64,000 bases of DNA. It comes from Haloplanus sp. XH21. Lineage in GTDB: Archaea; Halobacteriota; Halobacteria; Halobacteriales; Haloferacaceae. The translations under genes were made by a program, and so were the position numbers. Shown here in pieces: positions 16,383 through 24,712 of this stretch. Below the pieces are notes generated by a model that saw only the letters and a program-made list of their open reading frames with translations, did not search any database and was not told the origin of the DNA. Each line of letters opens with the position of its first letter. Position 1 is the stretch's first letter. The stretch lies in assembly GCF_023276355.1 (NCBI RefSeq), contig NZ_JALLPL010000001.1, forward strand, positions 2,046,001-2,110,000, read 5' to 3'.

Positions 16383-16829
16383 CTACGACGATTCGAGTTC
16401 TCGCAGGCGCTCGGCCACGTCAGGAGGCGTCGCCCCCGGGCCGGCGACGCGATGATCGGGGATGAACAGCGGGACCGGGTTCGCCCGGAGCCCCGCGCGG
16501 ACCGTCTCCAGATCGCCCTCGGTCTCGTCGTCGAGCCCCGCCAGGCGCGCCACGCGAGCGACGTCGACCGTCTCGCCGTAGGGGACGTTCCGGACGGCTT
16601 CGAGCACCTCGCGCTGGTCGGTCGGAACGGTGAGCGCGACGGTCACGTCGTCGAAGTGGTCCTCGGCGCCGTCGAGGTAGTCGAACACCCGGTCGAGCAA
16701 GGGATGATCGGGGTCGGCGTCGGCGGGCGGCGACTCCGGAAACGACACGCTGATGACTCGACCGCCGACGACGCCGAGCTGGACTGCACGACCCAGATAC
16801 GACGACTCGCGCGCGTAAACTCCCTCCAT
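16383..16829 (-). CDS. MGMT-family protein lacking the active-site cysteine (alkyltransferase-like)
   Basis: A 148-residue protein with the helix-turn-helix DNA-binding domain of methylguanine-DNA methyltransferase. V-P-Y-G-E-T-V-D-V (residues 82-90) is the wing region, R-A-G-L-R-A-N-P-V-P-L-F is the conserved recognition stretch, and the active site would be P-C-H-R. Here that motif is P124-D125-H126-R127, so the alkyl-accepting cysteine is replaced by aspartate. It therefore cannot work as a suicide repair enzyme and is more likely an alkyltransferase-like protein that marks lesions for other repair. It is divergent from trpC. The ATG at 16829 is preferred since longer versions run into the trp promoter region. 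Confidence 0.88.
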   Translation of the reverse strand: MEGVYARESSYLGRAVQLGVVGGRVISVSFPESPPADADPDHPLLDRVFDYLDGAEDHFDDVTVALTVPTDQREVLEAVRNVPYGETVDVARVARLAGLDDETEGDLETVRAGLRANPVPLFIPDHRVAGPGATPPDVAERLRELESS

Positions 16830-16919
16830 GGTAGTCGGATGGACCGGTTGCCTGATAGGGGTTGTCGTCCCGGCCGGGACGCAAGGCTTATGTCCAAATA
16901 AGACCATCAGTGTACAACA

Positions 16920-17675
16920 ATGGACTCTAATGGTGAAGAACTGGCTCCGGCGGTGCGGTCCATTCTGACCGCCGCCCGCGAGCGGGCAGGTGGCGACGAG
17001 CACGTGTCGGTGACGCCTCGCTCCCTCACGGACGCCATCGCGGCCGCGGAGGCCGATGGCCGAGTGCCGGTCATCGCGGAGGTGAAACCGACCAGCCCCA
17101 CGACCGAGGGACAGCGGGACGACGACCCGGCCGAACTCGCCCGGGCGATGGTCGCGGGCGGAGCGACGGCGATTTCGGTCCTCACCGAACCCGAGCATTT
17201 CGGCGGGTCGATCGCGGCGCTGACGCAGGTCCGCAACGCCGTCGACGTGCCGGTGCTCCGCAAGGACTTTATCGTGACGGAGTCCCAACTCGACCTCGTG
17301 GAATCGGATCTCGTCCTGTTGATCGCGCGGTTCGTGGACGACCTGGAGCACCTCGTCGCGGCGGCGAAGCGACGGGGCTTCCAGCCGCTGGTCGAGGTCC
17401 ACACCCGCGACGAACTCGACCGGGCGCTCGACGCCGGTGCGGAGATCGTCGGCGTCAACAACCGCGACCTGGGCCGTCTCGAAGTCGACCTCGACACCTT
17501 CGAGTCGCTGGCGCCCCACGTCCCCGACGACGTGACCCTCATCGCGGAGAGCGGGATCGCATCGACCGACGACGTCCAGCGGATGCGGTCGGCGGGCGCC
17601 GACGCCCTGCTGATCGGGAGCGCGATCATGGACGGCGACGTGACCGAGAACGTGCGGCGACTTACGAGAGCATGA
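16920..17675 (+). CDS. trpC: Indole-3-glycerol-phosphate synthase
   Basis: A 251-residue TIM-barrel enzyme that closes the ring of CdRP to indole-3-glycerol phosphate. Seen are [10 protein letters not shown] (catalytic Lys in the first strand), [17 protein letters not shown] (second Lys), V-E-V-H, G-V-N-N-R-D-L and A-E-S-G-I. It is the first gene of trpCBA and its stop overlaps trpB by four bases (ATGA). The sequence CTTATG about 32 bases upstream may serve as the TATA element. The other trp genes (trpDFEG) are not in the window. Confidence 0.96.
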   Translation: MDSNGEELAPAVRSILTAARERAGGDEHVSVTPRSLTDAIAAAEADGRVPVIAEVKPTSPTTEGQRDDDPAELARAMVAGGATAISVLTEPEHFGGSIAALTQVRNAVDVPVLRKDFIVTESQLDLVESDLVLLIARFVDDLEHLVAAAKRRGFQPLVEVHTRDELDRALDAGAEIVGVNNRDLGRLEVDLDTFESLAPHVPDDVTLIAESGIASTDDVQRMRSAGADALLIGSAIMDGDVTENVRRLTRA

Positions 17676-18922
17676 GTTCTGACACAGGCAAGTTCGGCGA
17701 GTACGGTGGACAGTACGTTCCCGAGGCGCTGATGCCCGCCATCGAGGAACTGGAGGACGCCTACGAGCGGTACGTCCTCGCGAACGAAGACGGCTTCATG
17801 GACGAGTTCCGGGAGCGCCTGGCCGATTTCGGCGGGCGACCGACGCCGCTCCAGCACGCCCAGCGCCTCTCCGAGCGCTACGACACGGACGTCTATCTCA
17901 AGCGGGAGGACCTCCTGCACGGCGGCGCGCACAAACTCAATAACGCGCTCGGGCAGGTGCTGCTGGCGAAGTATATGGGCAAGGACCGCATCATCGCGGA
18001 GACCGGCGCGGGCCAGCACGGCACCGCGACGGCGATGGCGTGTGCCCACCTCGGCATGCCCTGTGAGGTGTACATGGGTCGCCGAGACATCAACCGCCAG
18101 CGACCCAACGTCTTCCGGATGCGCCTCAACGGCGCGGAGGTCACCCCGGTGACGGTGGGCCGAGGCACGCTGAAAGAAGCCATCAGCGAGACGATGCGCG
18201 ACTGGGCGACCAACGTCGAGGACACCCACTACGTCATCGGGTCGGTCGTCGGGCCGCATCCGTTCCCGGCGATGGTCCGCGACTTCCAGCGGGTCATCTC
18301 CGAGGAGGCGCGAGAGCAGATTCAGGAGAAGGCCGGCCGCCTCCCCGACTCCATCGTCACCTGTGCCGGCGGCGGGTCGAACACGATGGGCGTCTTCGCG
18401 GAGTTCGTCGACGACGCGGACGTCGACCTCTACGCCGTCGAGGCCGGCGGCAGCAGCCTGGAAGTCGACGAGGAACGCGGCGTCGCCCCCAACTCGGCGA
18501 CGCTCTCGACGGGCACGGAGGGCGTCCTCCACGGCTCCCGGACGCGCGTCCTGCAGGACCAGGACGGCCAGATCATGGAGTCCCACAGCGTTTCGGCGGG
18601 TCTGGACTACGCCGGCGTCGGCCCCGAACTCGCCGCCCTCGTGGACCGGGACCGCGTGACCGCCGTCACCGTCGACGACGACGGCGCGCTCGAAGGGTTC
18701 CATCGCCTGTCGCAGTTGGAAGGCATTATTCCGGCGCTCGAATCCGCCCACGCGCTCGGCTATCTGGAGGATCATTACGAGGACCTCGGCGACGTGGTCG
18801 TGGTCAACGTCTCCGGCCGCGGCGACAAGGACCTCGAAACGGTGCTGGAGGAGACCCACGACCGTGACATCGAGAACGCGCCCGACATCGACACCTTCGC
18901 GGCGACGGGGGGGTTCCAGTGA
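17672..18922 (+). CDS. trpB: Tryptophan synthase beta chain
   Basis: A 416-residue PLP enzyme that joins indole and serine. The PLP lysine is in [10 protein letters not shown]; the glutamate loop [12 protein letters not shown] and the phosphate loop G-G-G-S-N-T-M-G are present, with [10 protein letters not shown] near the COMM domain. Length and motifs match TrpB1, the partner of TrpA. It overlaps trpC (ATGA) and trpA (GTGA) by four bases each, indicating translational coupling for 1:1 assembly. Confidence 0.97.
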   Translation: MSSDTGKFGEYGGQYVPEALMPAIEELEDAYERYVLANEDGFMDEFRERLADFGGRPTPLQHAQRLSERYDTDVYLKREDLLHGGAHKLNNALGQVLLAKYMGKDRIIAETGAGQHGTATAMACAHLGMPCEVYMGRRDINRQRPNVFRMRLNGAEVTPVTVGRGTLKEAISETMRDWATNVEDTHYVIGSVVGPHPFPAMVRDFQRVISEEAREQIQEKAGRLPDSIVTCAGGGSNTMGVFAEFVDDADVDLYAVEAGGSSLEVDEERGVAPNSATLSTGTEGVLHGSRTRVLQDQDGQIMESHSVSAGLDYAGVGPELAALVDRDRVTAVTVDDDGALEGFHRLSQLEGIIPALESAHALGYLEDHYEDLGDVVVVNVSGRGDKDLETVLEETHDRDIENAPDIDTFAATGGFQ

Positions 18923-19752
18923 GCTCCATCGACGACGCGTTCGCCGGCGGCCCGGCGTTCATCCCCTATCTCGCGGCGGGCGACCCCGACTACGAGTCCT
19001 CGCTCGCGTACGTCGAGGCTCTCGAACGGGGCGGCGCCGACATCATCGAACTCGGCCTGCCGTTCTCCGAACCCATCGCCGAGGGACCGACTATCCAGAG
19101 CGCCATCGTGCGCTCCCTGGAGGCGGGGATGACGCCGACGCGGTATTTCGAGTTCGTCGAGGACCTCTCGGTCGACGTGCCGATCGTCTGCATGACCTAC
19201 TACAACCTCATCTACCAGTTCGGCGACGAGACGGGGCCGGAGGCGTTCGTCCGCCGAGCGGCCGAGGCAGGCGTCGAGGGCTTCGTCGTCCCCGATCTGC
19301 CCGCGGAGGAGGCCGACCCCCTGCGCGAGGCGTGTGACGAACACGACTGTGACCTCATCTTTATCGTCGCGCCGACGACCCGCGGCGAGCGCTTGGAGCA
19401 CATCATGGCCCAGGTGTCGGGCTACGTCTACGTCCAGGCGCGTCTCGGGACGACCGGCGCGCGGGCCGACCTCTCCGATCGGACGGCCGAGAGCCTCGAC
19501 CGCATTGCGGAGTGGGACGTTCCCAAGGCCGTCGGCTTCGGCATCTCGACGGGCGAGCACGCCCAGGAAGTGATCGAGGCGGGCGCCGACGGCGTCATCG
19601 TCGGCTCCGCGCTCATCGACATCATCGAGACGGGCGTCGAACGGGGCGATCCCCCCGTCACCGTGGCCAACCGCCTGGAGTCGAAGGCCCGCGAACTCAA
19701 GGAAGGGGCGCTCCGAGGGGCGGACGAACGAACGCATCCGGAACGTACATAA
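18919..19752 (+). CDS. trpA: Tryptophan synthase alpha chain
   Basis: A 277-residue TIM-barrel subunit that releases indole from indole-3-glycerol phosphate. The catalytic Glu is in [10 protein letters not shown] and the Asp in F-V-V-P-D-L-P; the phosphate loop G-F-G-I-S and G-S-A-L-I-D-I are visible. It starts with GTG overlapping the trpB stop. It ends with a short charged tail before a 29-base gap to the next gene. The order C-B-A is the haloarchaeal arrangement. Confidence 0.97.
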   Translation: MSSIDDAFAGGPAFIPYLAAGDPDYESSLAYVEALERGGADIIELGLPFSEPIAEGPTIQSAIVRSLEAGMTPTRYFEFVEDLSVDVPIVCMTYYNLIYQFGDETGPEAFVRRAAEAGVEGFVVPDLPAEEADPLREACDEHDCDLIFIVAPTTRGERLEHIMAQVSGYVYVQARLGTTGARADLSDRTAESLDRIAEWDVPKAVGFGISTGEHAQEVIEAGADGVIVGSALIDIIETGVERGDPPVTVANRLESKARELKEGALRGADERTHPERT

Positions 19753-19781
19753 AAGCGCTACTGGTACAGAATACCATACTG

Positions 19782-20573
19782 ATGAACACGGGAACTCGCG
19801 CGCGTCTCCGGCGCATCTCGACGGACGACCGATACCTGATCGTCCCGATGGATCACGGCGTCACGATGGGACCTGTGAAAGGGCTCGTCGACATCGAATC
19901 GACCATCGACGCGGTGACGGCCGGCGGTGCCGACGCTGTGCTGACACAGAAGGGCGTGGCGTCACGCGTTCACGAGCATAAAAACGACGCGGGCTACATC
20001 GTCCACCTCAACGGCTCGACGAACATCGGTCCCGACGAGGACGACAAGCGACGGACCGGCACCGTCGAAGCCGCGCTCCGGGCCGGCGCCGACGCCGTCT
20101 CCTTCCACATCAACGTCGGCTCCGAGTACGAACCCGAGCAGATGACCGACCTCGCGCGGGTGACCGAACGCGCCGAGGAGCTCGGCATCCCGACGCTGGC
20201 GATGGCGTACGCCCGCGGGCCGGACATCGCGGAGGACGACCCCGAGGCGCTGGCGCACGCCGTTCGCCTCGCCGAGGAACTCGGCGCCGACGTGGTCAAA
20301 ACGGGCTACAGCGGCGACGGCGACAGTTTCGCCCCCGTCTGTGCGGGGACGCGTCTCCCCGTCGTCATCGCGGGCGGCAGTCGCGGCACCGACCGCCAGA
20401 CCATCGAGATGGTGCGCGGCGCGATGGACGGCGGCGCCGCCGGCGTCTCGATGGGGCGCTCCATCTTCCAGCACGACGATCCCGGGGCTATCACGCGCGC
20501 CATCGCCGCCGTCCTCCACGACGACGCCGACGTCGACGAGGCGCTCACCCGGAGCGGCCTGCTCGAAGCCTAG
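19782..20573 (+). CDS. 2-amino-3,7-dideoxy-D-threo-hept-6-ulosonate synthase
   Basis: A 263-residue class I aldolase of the archaeal FBA/ADH synthase family. It makes the first intermediate of the archaeal shikimate route from a deoxyhexulose phosphate and aspartate semialdehyde, replacing the DAHP synthase step. The Schiff-base lysine lies in A-D-V-V-K-T-G-Y; the N-terminal P-M-D-H-G-V-T-M-G-P and the phosphate loop A-G-G-S-R-G-T match. Its position before 3-dehydroquinate synthase II supports this over a glycolytic aldolase. It follows trpA by 29 bases, so it could be read from the trp promoter. Confidence 0.93.
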   Translation: MNTGTRARLRRISTDDRYLIVPMDHGVTMGPVKGLVDIESTIDAVTAGGADAVLTQKGVASRVHEHKNDAGYIVHLNGSTNIGPDEDDKRRTGTVEAALRAGADAVSFHINVGSEYEPEQMTDLARVTERAEELGIPTLAMAYARGPDIAEDDPEALAHAVRLAEELGADVVKTGYSGDGDSFAPVCAGTRLPVVIAGGSRGTDRQTIEMVRGAMDGGAAGVSMGRSIFQHDDPGAITRAIAAVLHDDADVDEALTRSGLLEA

Positions 20574-20618
20574 CCCCCATCCGCCACGTTGAAGCCACGT
20601 CGCGTCGAGTTGCGTGTA

Positions 20619-21794
20619 ATGACACGAAGCGTGTGGCTGAAGGCCGACGGCGACGTCGGCGACTGGGAGTCGCGAAAGGAGCGCATCACCGCGGGCCTAG
20701 AGGCCGGCGTCGACTGGGTCCTCGTCGACGAGGCCGACGTAGCGCAAGTACGCGAACTCGGCGACGTGAACGTCGCGGCGTTCCGCTCCGACGCCGACCT
20801 CGTCGAGGACGCCGAACCCGACGGCGCAACGGCGGACGCGTACATCGTCGGCAAGAACGGCGAAGGCGACGGTACGGTCGACCTCCCGCCGGACTTCTCG
20901 GGATCGGCCGACCTCTCGACGCTCCGCCGCGACGACGACCGGGCGCAGGGCGCCTACGTCCGCATCTTCGACGAGGACTACGAGGCCTTCGCGGAGGCGG
21001 CCGCACAAGACGGCGACTACACCATCGTCGTCGGCGAGGACTGGACCATCATCCCGCTGGAGAACCTCATCGCCCGCATCGGCGACGAGACGGATCTGAT
21101 CGCGGGCGTCACCTCCGCCGAAGAGGCCCAGACCGCCTTCGAGACGCTGGAAATCGGCGCCGACGGCGTCCTCCTCGATTCGGGCGACTCCGACGAGATC
21201 CGGTCCACCTGTGAGATGCGCGACGCCGCCGAGCGCGAACACCTCGATCTGCAGTACGCCGAGGTGACCGCTGTCGAACGCACCGGCATGGCCGACCGCG
21301 TCTGCGTCGATACGAGTTCGCTGATGGAACACGACGAGGGGATGCTCGTCGGCTCCATGTCGCGGGGCCTCTTTTTCGTCCACGCCGAGACCGCGGAATC
21401 GCCGTACGTCGCCTCGCGCCCCTTCCGCGTGAACGCGGGCGCGGTCCACGCCTACGTCCGCTCGCCCGGCGGCGGGACGCAGTACCTCTCGGAACTCACG
21501 AGCGGCGACGAGGTGCAGGTGGTCGACACCGACGGCGACACCCGCGAGACGGTCGTCGGCCGCGTCAAAATCGAGAAACGGCCCATGTTCCGGATTCAGG
21601 CGGCGGTCGAAACCGAGGACGGCACCGACCGCATCGAGACACTCCTCCAGAACGCCGAGACCATCAAGGTCCACACCCACGAGGGCCGGACCGCCGTGAC
21701 CGACCTCGAGGCCGGCGACGAGATGCTGGTCTACTACGAGGACGTGGCGCGGCACTTCGGCGAGGCGGTCGAAGAGAGCATCATCGAGAAGTAA
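20619..21794 (+). CDS. 3-dehydroquinate synthase II (archaeal)
   Basis: A 391-residue enzyme unrelated to bacterial AroB. It oxidises the amino-sugar product of the upstream aldolase to 3-dehydroquinate with NAD. The family start R-S-V-W-L-K-A-D, the strand W-T-I-I-P-L-E-N-L-I-A, V-C-V-D-T-S-S-L-M and G-S-M-S-R-G-L-F-F-V-H are typical. The ATG at 20619 is chosen because it begins this conserved segment; an in-frame start 30 bases upstream adds a basic leader. Its stop overlaps the MBL-fold gene as TAATG. The window thus holds steps 1, 2 and 3 (with aroD) of the archaeal shikimate pathway. Confidence 0.95.
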   Translation: MTRSVWLKADGDVGDWESRKERITAGLEAGVDWVLVDEADVAQVRELGDVNVAAFRSDADLVEDAEPDGATADAYIVGKNGEGDGTVDLPPDFSGSADLSTLRRDDDRAQGAYVRIFDEDYEAFAEAAAQDGDYTIVVGEDWTIIPLENLIARIGDETDLIAGVTSAEEAQTAFETLEIGADGVLLDSGDSDEIRSTCEMRDAAEREHLDLQYAEVTAVERTGMADRVCVDTSSLMEHDEGMLVGSMSRGLFFVHAETAESPYVASRPFRVNAGAVHAYVRSPGGGTQYLSELTSGDEVQVVDTDGDTRETVVGRVKIEKRPMFRIQAAVETEDGTDRIETLLQNAETIKVHTHEGRTAVTDLEAGDEMLVYYEDVARHFGEAVEESIIEK

Positions 21795-22549
21795 TGGAGC
21801 GCGTTCCGGTGCCGACGGAGACGACGGCGCCCGGCGGCCGGACGAACGCCTATCTCGGCGGCGGCGTCCTCGTCGACCCGGCGGGGCGCACGCCGGAACT
21901 CGACGCCGCCGTCGCCGACGGCGAGGTCGACCATGTCGCCATCACGCACGCCCACCCCGACCACGTCGGCGGCGTCGCTACCTACGCCGCCGAGACGGGC
22001 GCGACCGTCTGGGCGCGGCGCGGTCGCGAGGAGCGCTTCGCCGCCGCGACCGACTGCGACCCGGACCGCACCTTCAGCGAGGGGACGACCGTCGGCGACC
22101 TGACCGTCCTCGATACGCCCGGGCACGCGCCGGATCACGTCGCCTTCGAAGGCGAGACCGGCATCTGTTCTGGCGACCTCGCCGTCGCGACCGGGAGTGT
22201 CGCCGTCGCCGCGCCCGAGGGGAATCTGCGGGCGTATCTCGTCGCCCTCCGTCGCTTGTACGCCCGCGATCCATCCCGCCTCTTTCCGGGCCACGGGCCG
22301 GTCATCGGCGACCCCCGCGCGACCATCACGCGACTCATGGCCCACCGCGCGGAGCGCGAGCGAGGGGTCGAACGCGCCGTCCACGAGGGCGCCGAATCGG
22401 TCGAGGCCGTCCTCGATGCGGCGTACGACCGCGACCTCACGGGCGTTCGTGACCTCGCGGCGGGCACCGTCCATGCCCACCTCGACAAACTCGACCGGGA
22501 GGGGCGCGTCCGGTTCGACCGCGAGACGGGGCGCGTCCGCCCGGCGTGA
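21794..22549 (+). CDS. MBL-fold metallo-hydrolase
   Basis: A 251-residue metallo-beta-lactamase-fold hydrolase. The zinc site H-A-H-P-D-H-V-G-G is at residues 50-60, followed by the later ligands T-P-G-H-A-P-D-H, the Asp in C-S-G-D-L-A-V and the His in F-P-G-H-G-P. The C-terminal helical region (residues 185-250) looks like the winged-helix tail of the LACTB2 branch, which includes RNA and glyoxalase-type enzymes. The substrate is unknown. It is coupled to the 3-dehydroquinate synthase II gene by a one-base overlap. Confidence 0.88.
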   Translation: MERVPVPTETTAPGGRTNAYLGGGVLVDPAGRTPELDAAVADGEVDHVAITHAHPDHVGGVATYAAETGATVWARRGREERFAAATDCDPDRTFSEGTTVGDLTVLDTPGHAPDHVAFEGETGICSGDLAVATGSVAVAAPEGNLRAYLVALRRLYARDPSRLFPGHGPVIGDPRATITRLMAHRAERERGVERAVHEGAESVEAVLDAAYDRDLTGVRDLAAGTVHAHLDKLDREGRVRFDRETGRVRPA

Positions 22550-22596
22550 ACCGAGCGGGACGACGGCGTTTTGCGTCTCGATCACTCACTGGCAGT

Positions 22597-23247
22597 ATGG
22601 AGTCGCTAGAGGCCGAACTCGGCCGTGCGAAAGCCCTCGACGTGAGCGACCTCGCCGACGCCATCGAATCCATCGGGTTCGAATGCACCCGTTGTGGCGC
22701 GTGTTGCAAGGCGGACGCCGAGGATCCCCACACGGCGACGGTGTTTCCCGACGAGGTGCGGGCGCTCCAGGAGTCGACCGACCGCGACTGGCGGGACGTG
22801 GCACGGCCGATGCCATACGGCCTCGAAGAGGGGTCGGAGGGGCCGGAGGGGGAGACGTTCGAGTGGGCGCTGGCGACCGACGGCTGCGGCGACTGCACCT
22901 TTTACGCCGAGGAAGACGGTGAGGGGACGTGTACGGTCCACGACGACCGGCCGCTCATCTGTGAGACCTACCCGTTCAGCGTCGCGCTCGGCGGGACGAG
23001 TCAGCCGATGGGCGAGGCCGTCGACGAGTCAGGGATGGTCCGCGCCCACGAGTGCGAGGGGTTAGGCCGGGACATCTCCCGGGACGACGCCGAGGACCTG
23101 GCGGCGGCACTCAAAGAGCGGGCGATCCGGGAACTCGAAGAGGCCATCGACGTCCGCGACGAGTACGCGCCGGTCGACACGGACCCCGGCGAGGTTGTCG
23201 TCCACGACTCGGAGGGCGCGAAAACACGTGACGGACGCCCCCGATAG
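22597..23247 (+). CDS. YkgJ-family cysteine cluster protein
   Basis: A 216-residue protein with the YkgJ/DUF-type cluster of cysteines. C-T-R-C-G-A-C-C-K near residue 28 (CxxCGxCC) is followed by D-G-C-G-D-C-T-F, G-T-C-T-V-H and P-L-I-C-E-T-Y-P-F, the standard order for this likely Zn or Fe-S binding fold. The C-terminal third is helical and charged. Function is not known; in eukaryotes and bacteria relatives are linked to metal handling. It begins 47 bases after the MBL gene, in the same direction. Confidence 0.9.
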   Translation: MESLEAELGRAKALDVSDLADAIESIGFECTRCGACCKADAEDPHTATVFPDEVRALQESTDRDWRDVARPMPYGLEEGSEGPEGETFEWALATDGCGDCTFYAEEDGEGTCTVHDDRPLICETYPFSVALGGTSQPMGEAVDESGMVRAHECEGLGRDISRDDAEDLAAALKERAIRELEEAIDVRDEYAPVDTDPGEVVVHDSEGAKTRDGRPR

Positions 23248-23299
23248 CGGCGATACACCTTTACCGGTGCCGCCACAGGTTCGCATCGAGGTTTACGAT

Positions 23300-23698
23300 A
23301 TGGAGATCTCAGATAAACTGCTGTGTCTGTTCAGCGAACGTGTTCGCTCCGAAGACGGAACGTACGTGATCGAAGTACCCCAGCGAGAGATCGAGCGGGG
23401 CTCTATCGATCCCGACGAAACCTACCGAGTCGCACTCATCTCCCGCGAGCGGACCGAAGAGGAAGAGCTCGCGGAGCCGGAGACGTCCGCCTCGGAACCC
23501 CAACCACCGGTCGAAGTCGGCGAGATTCGCTACGTCGAAATCGAGGACATCGGCAAGCAGGGCGACGGCATTGCGCGCGTCGAGCGGGGCTACGTCATCA
23601 TCGTCCCCGGCGCGGAGATCGGCGAGCGCGTCAAGATAGAGGTGACCGAGGTCAAGTCCAACTTCGCGGTTGGCGAGATCATCGACGAAGACCTCTAG
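23300..23698 (+). CDS. TRAM-domain protein
   Basis: A 132-residue protein with a short N-terminal part and a TRAM domain at about residues 70-128 (V-E-I-E-D-I-G-K-Q-G-D-G-I-A-R and V-I-V-P-G-A-E-I-G-E-R-V). TRAM is a beta-barrel that binds RNA, as in TRAM-only proteins proposed as archaeal cold-shock RNA chaperones. The middle is an acidic linker (E-E-E-E-L-A-E-P-E). The ATG at 23300 is chosen; longer in-frame versions overlap the upstream gene with no clear domain. Confidence 0.9.
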   Translation: MEISDKLLCLFSERVRSEDGTYVIEVPQREIERGSIDPDETYRVALISRERTEEEELAEPETSASEPQPPVEVGEIRYVEIEDIGKQGDGIARVERGYVIIVPGAEIGERVKIEVTEVKSNFAVGEIIDEDL

Positions 23699-23734
23699 CA
23701 CAAAACCCATCCGCTCGGCGCGCGTGGTGTCCGT

Positions 23735-24712
23735 ATGCACCGCCGTGCCCTCCTCTCGGCCGGGCTGACGGGCCTGGCCGCCACCGCCGGCTGTCTCGGT
23801 CCCGGCTTCGGTAGTGGCTGCACCCGCGGGACCGACTTCCGTCTCCAGACGACCAGCGACGCCGATACCGCCGACGCCGCCAGCGACCCGCTCGAAACCC
23901 TCTCGCCGCCCGAACGCACCGCCGTCGACGACGCGCGCCGCGGCGCCCACCCGACGCTGTGGGTCCCCGACACCGGCTCGGAGCCCTTCGAGGACGCCGA
24001 CTACGTCGCCACGGGCGGCGCGTATCTCACCGTCGAGACATCCATCGTCGAAACCGTCCAGCGGACCGGCTACGACATCTCACTCGACTACGACGCCGAG
24101 GCGACGGTCCCCGCCGACGCCCGGCGCGTTGCGTTCGCGGACCTGCCAGCGGTCGACCGAGCGGCACTGTTCGCGGCACTCGGCTACCCGAACACCCGCG
24201 AACTGGACCGGTTCGACCGCGCACGCGCCATCAGCATCGGTGGCACTCTCGCGTACCCCGACGACGAGGCGGAGGCCCGATCGGAACTCGTCCCCGATCC
24301 GAACTACGACTACGTCCGCATCCGAGGGAGCGAGTTCCGACTGCAAGTGACGGACACACGGACGGTGACGATGGAGCGACGCCGGATCGAAACCCGGACC
24401 GTCGCGGAATCGGTCGCCGACTTCGCGGCCCACGTCCACGAGCGCCGCGGAATCGACCTCGATGAACACGACCTCTCGGCGGCGCAACGCGAGATCATCG
24501 AGTCGGCCATCGAGGACGGCTACGACGAGTGTGCGCCGTACTCCGAGCCCTACGCCGACCTGCAGCGGCTGTTCGGTCGACAGGTGACGCGAGTGACCGA
24601 CGACGGCGACGGCGTGGTGTCCACGCCCGGGGAGGATGCGCCCGAAGAAATCGACTACGCCAACTACGAGAACCAGTGGTACGCGGTCAGCATGTCGGAG
24701 TACGTCGCCTAG
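23735..24712 (+). CDS. Haloarchaeal lipoprotein of unknown function
   Basis: A 325-residue exported protein. It starts with a twin-arginine style signal (M-H-R-R-A-L-L) and has a lipobox ending at the cysteine in A-T-A-G-C near residue 20, so it is likely a Tat-exported lipoprotein on the cell surface. The mature part is mostly alpha-beta with many Asp and Glu residues and no recognised enzyme motif. The last 60 residues have a helical pattern. Its end overlaps the radical SAM gene by four bases in the convergent direction. Confidence 0.8.
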   Translation: MHRRALLSAGLTGLAATAGCLGPGFGSGCTRGTDFRLQTTSDADTADAASDPLETLSPPERTAVDDARRGAHPTLWVPDTGSEPFEDADYVATGGAYLTVETSIVETVQRTGYDISLDYDAEATVPADARRVAFADLPAVDRAALFAALGYPNTRELDRFDRARAISIGGTLAYPDDEAEARSELVPDPNYDYVRIRGSEFRLQVTDTRTVTMERRRIETRTVAESVADFAAHVHERRGIDLDEHDLSAAQREIIESAIEDGYDECAPYSEPYADLQRLFGRQVTRVTDDGDGVVSTPGEDAPEEIDYANYENQWYAVSMSEYVA

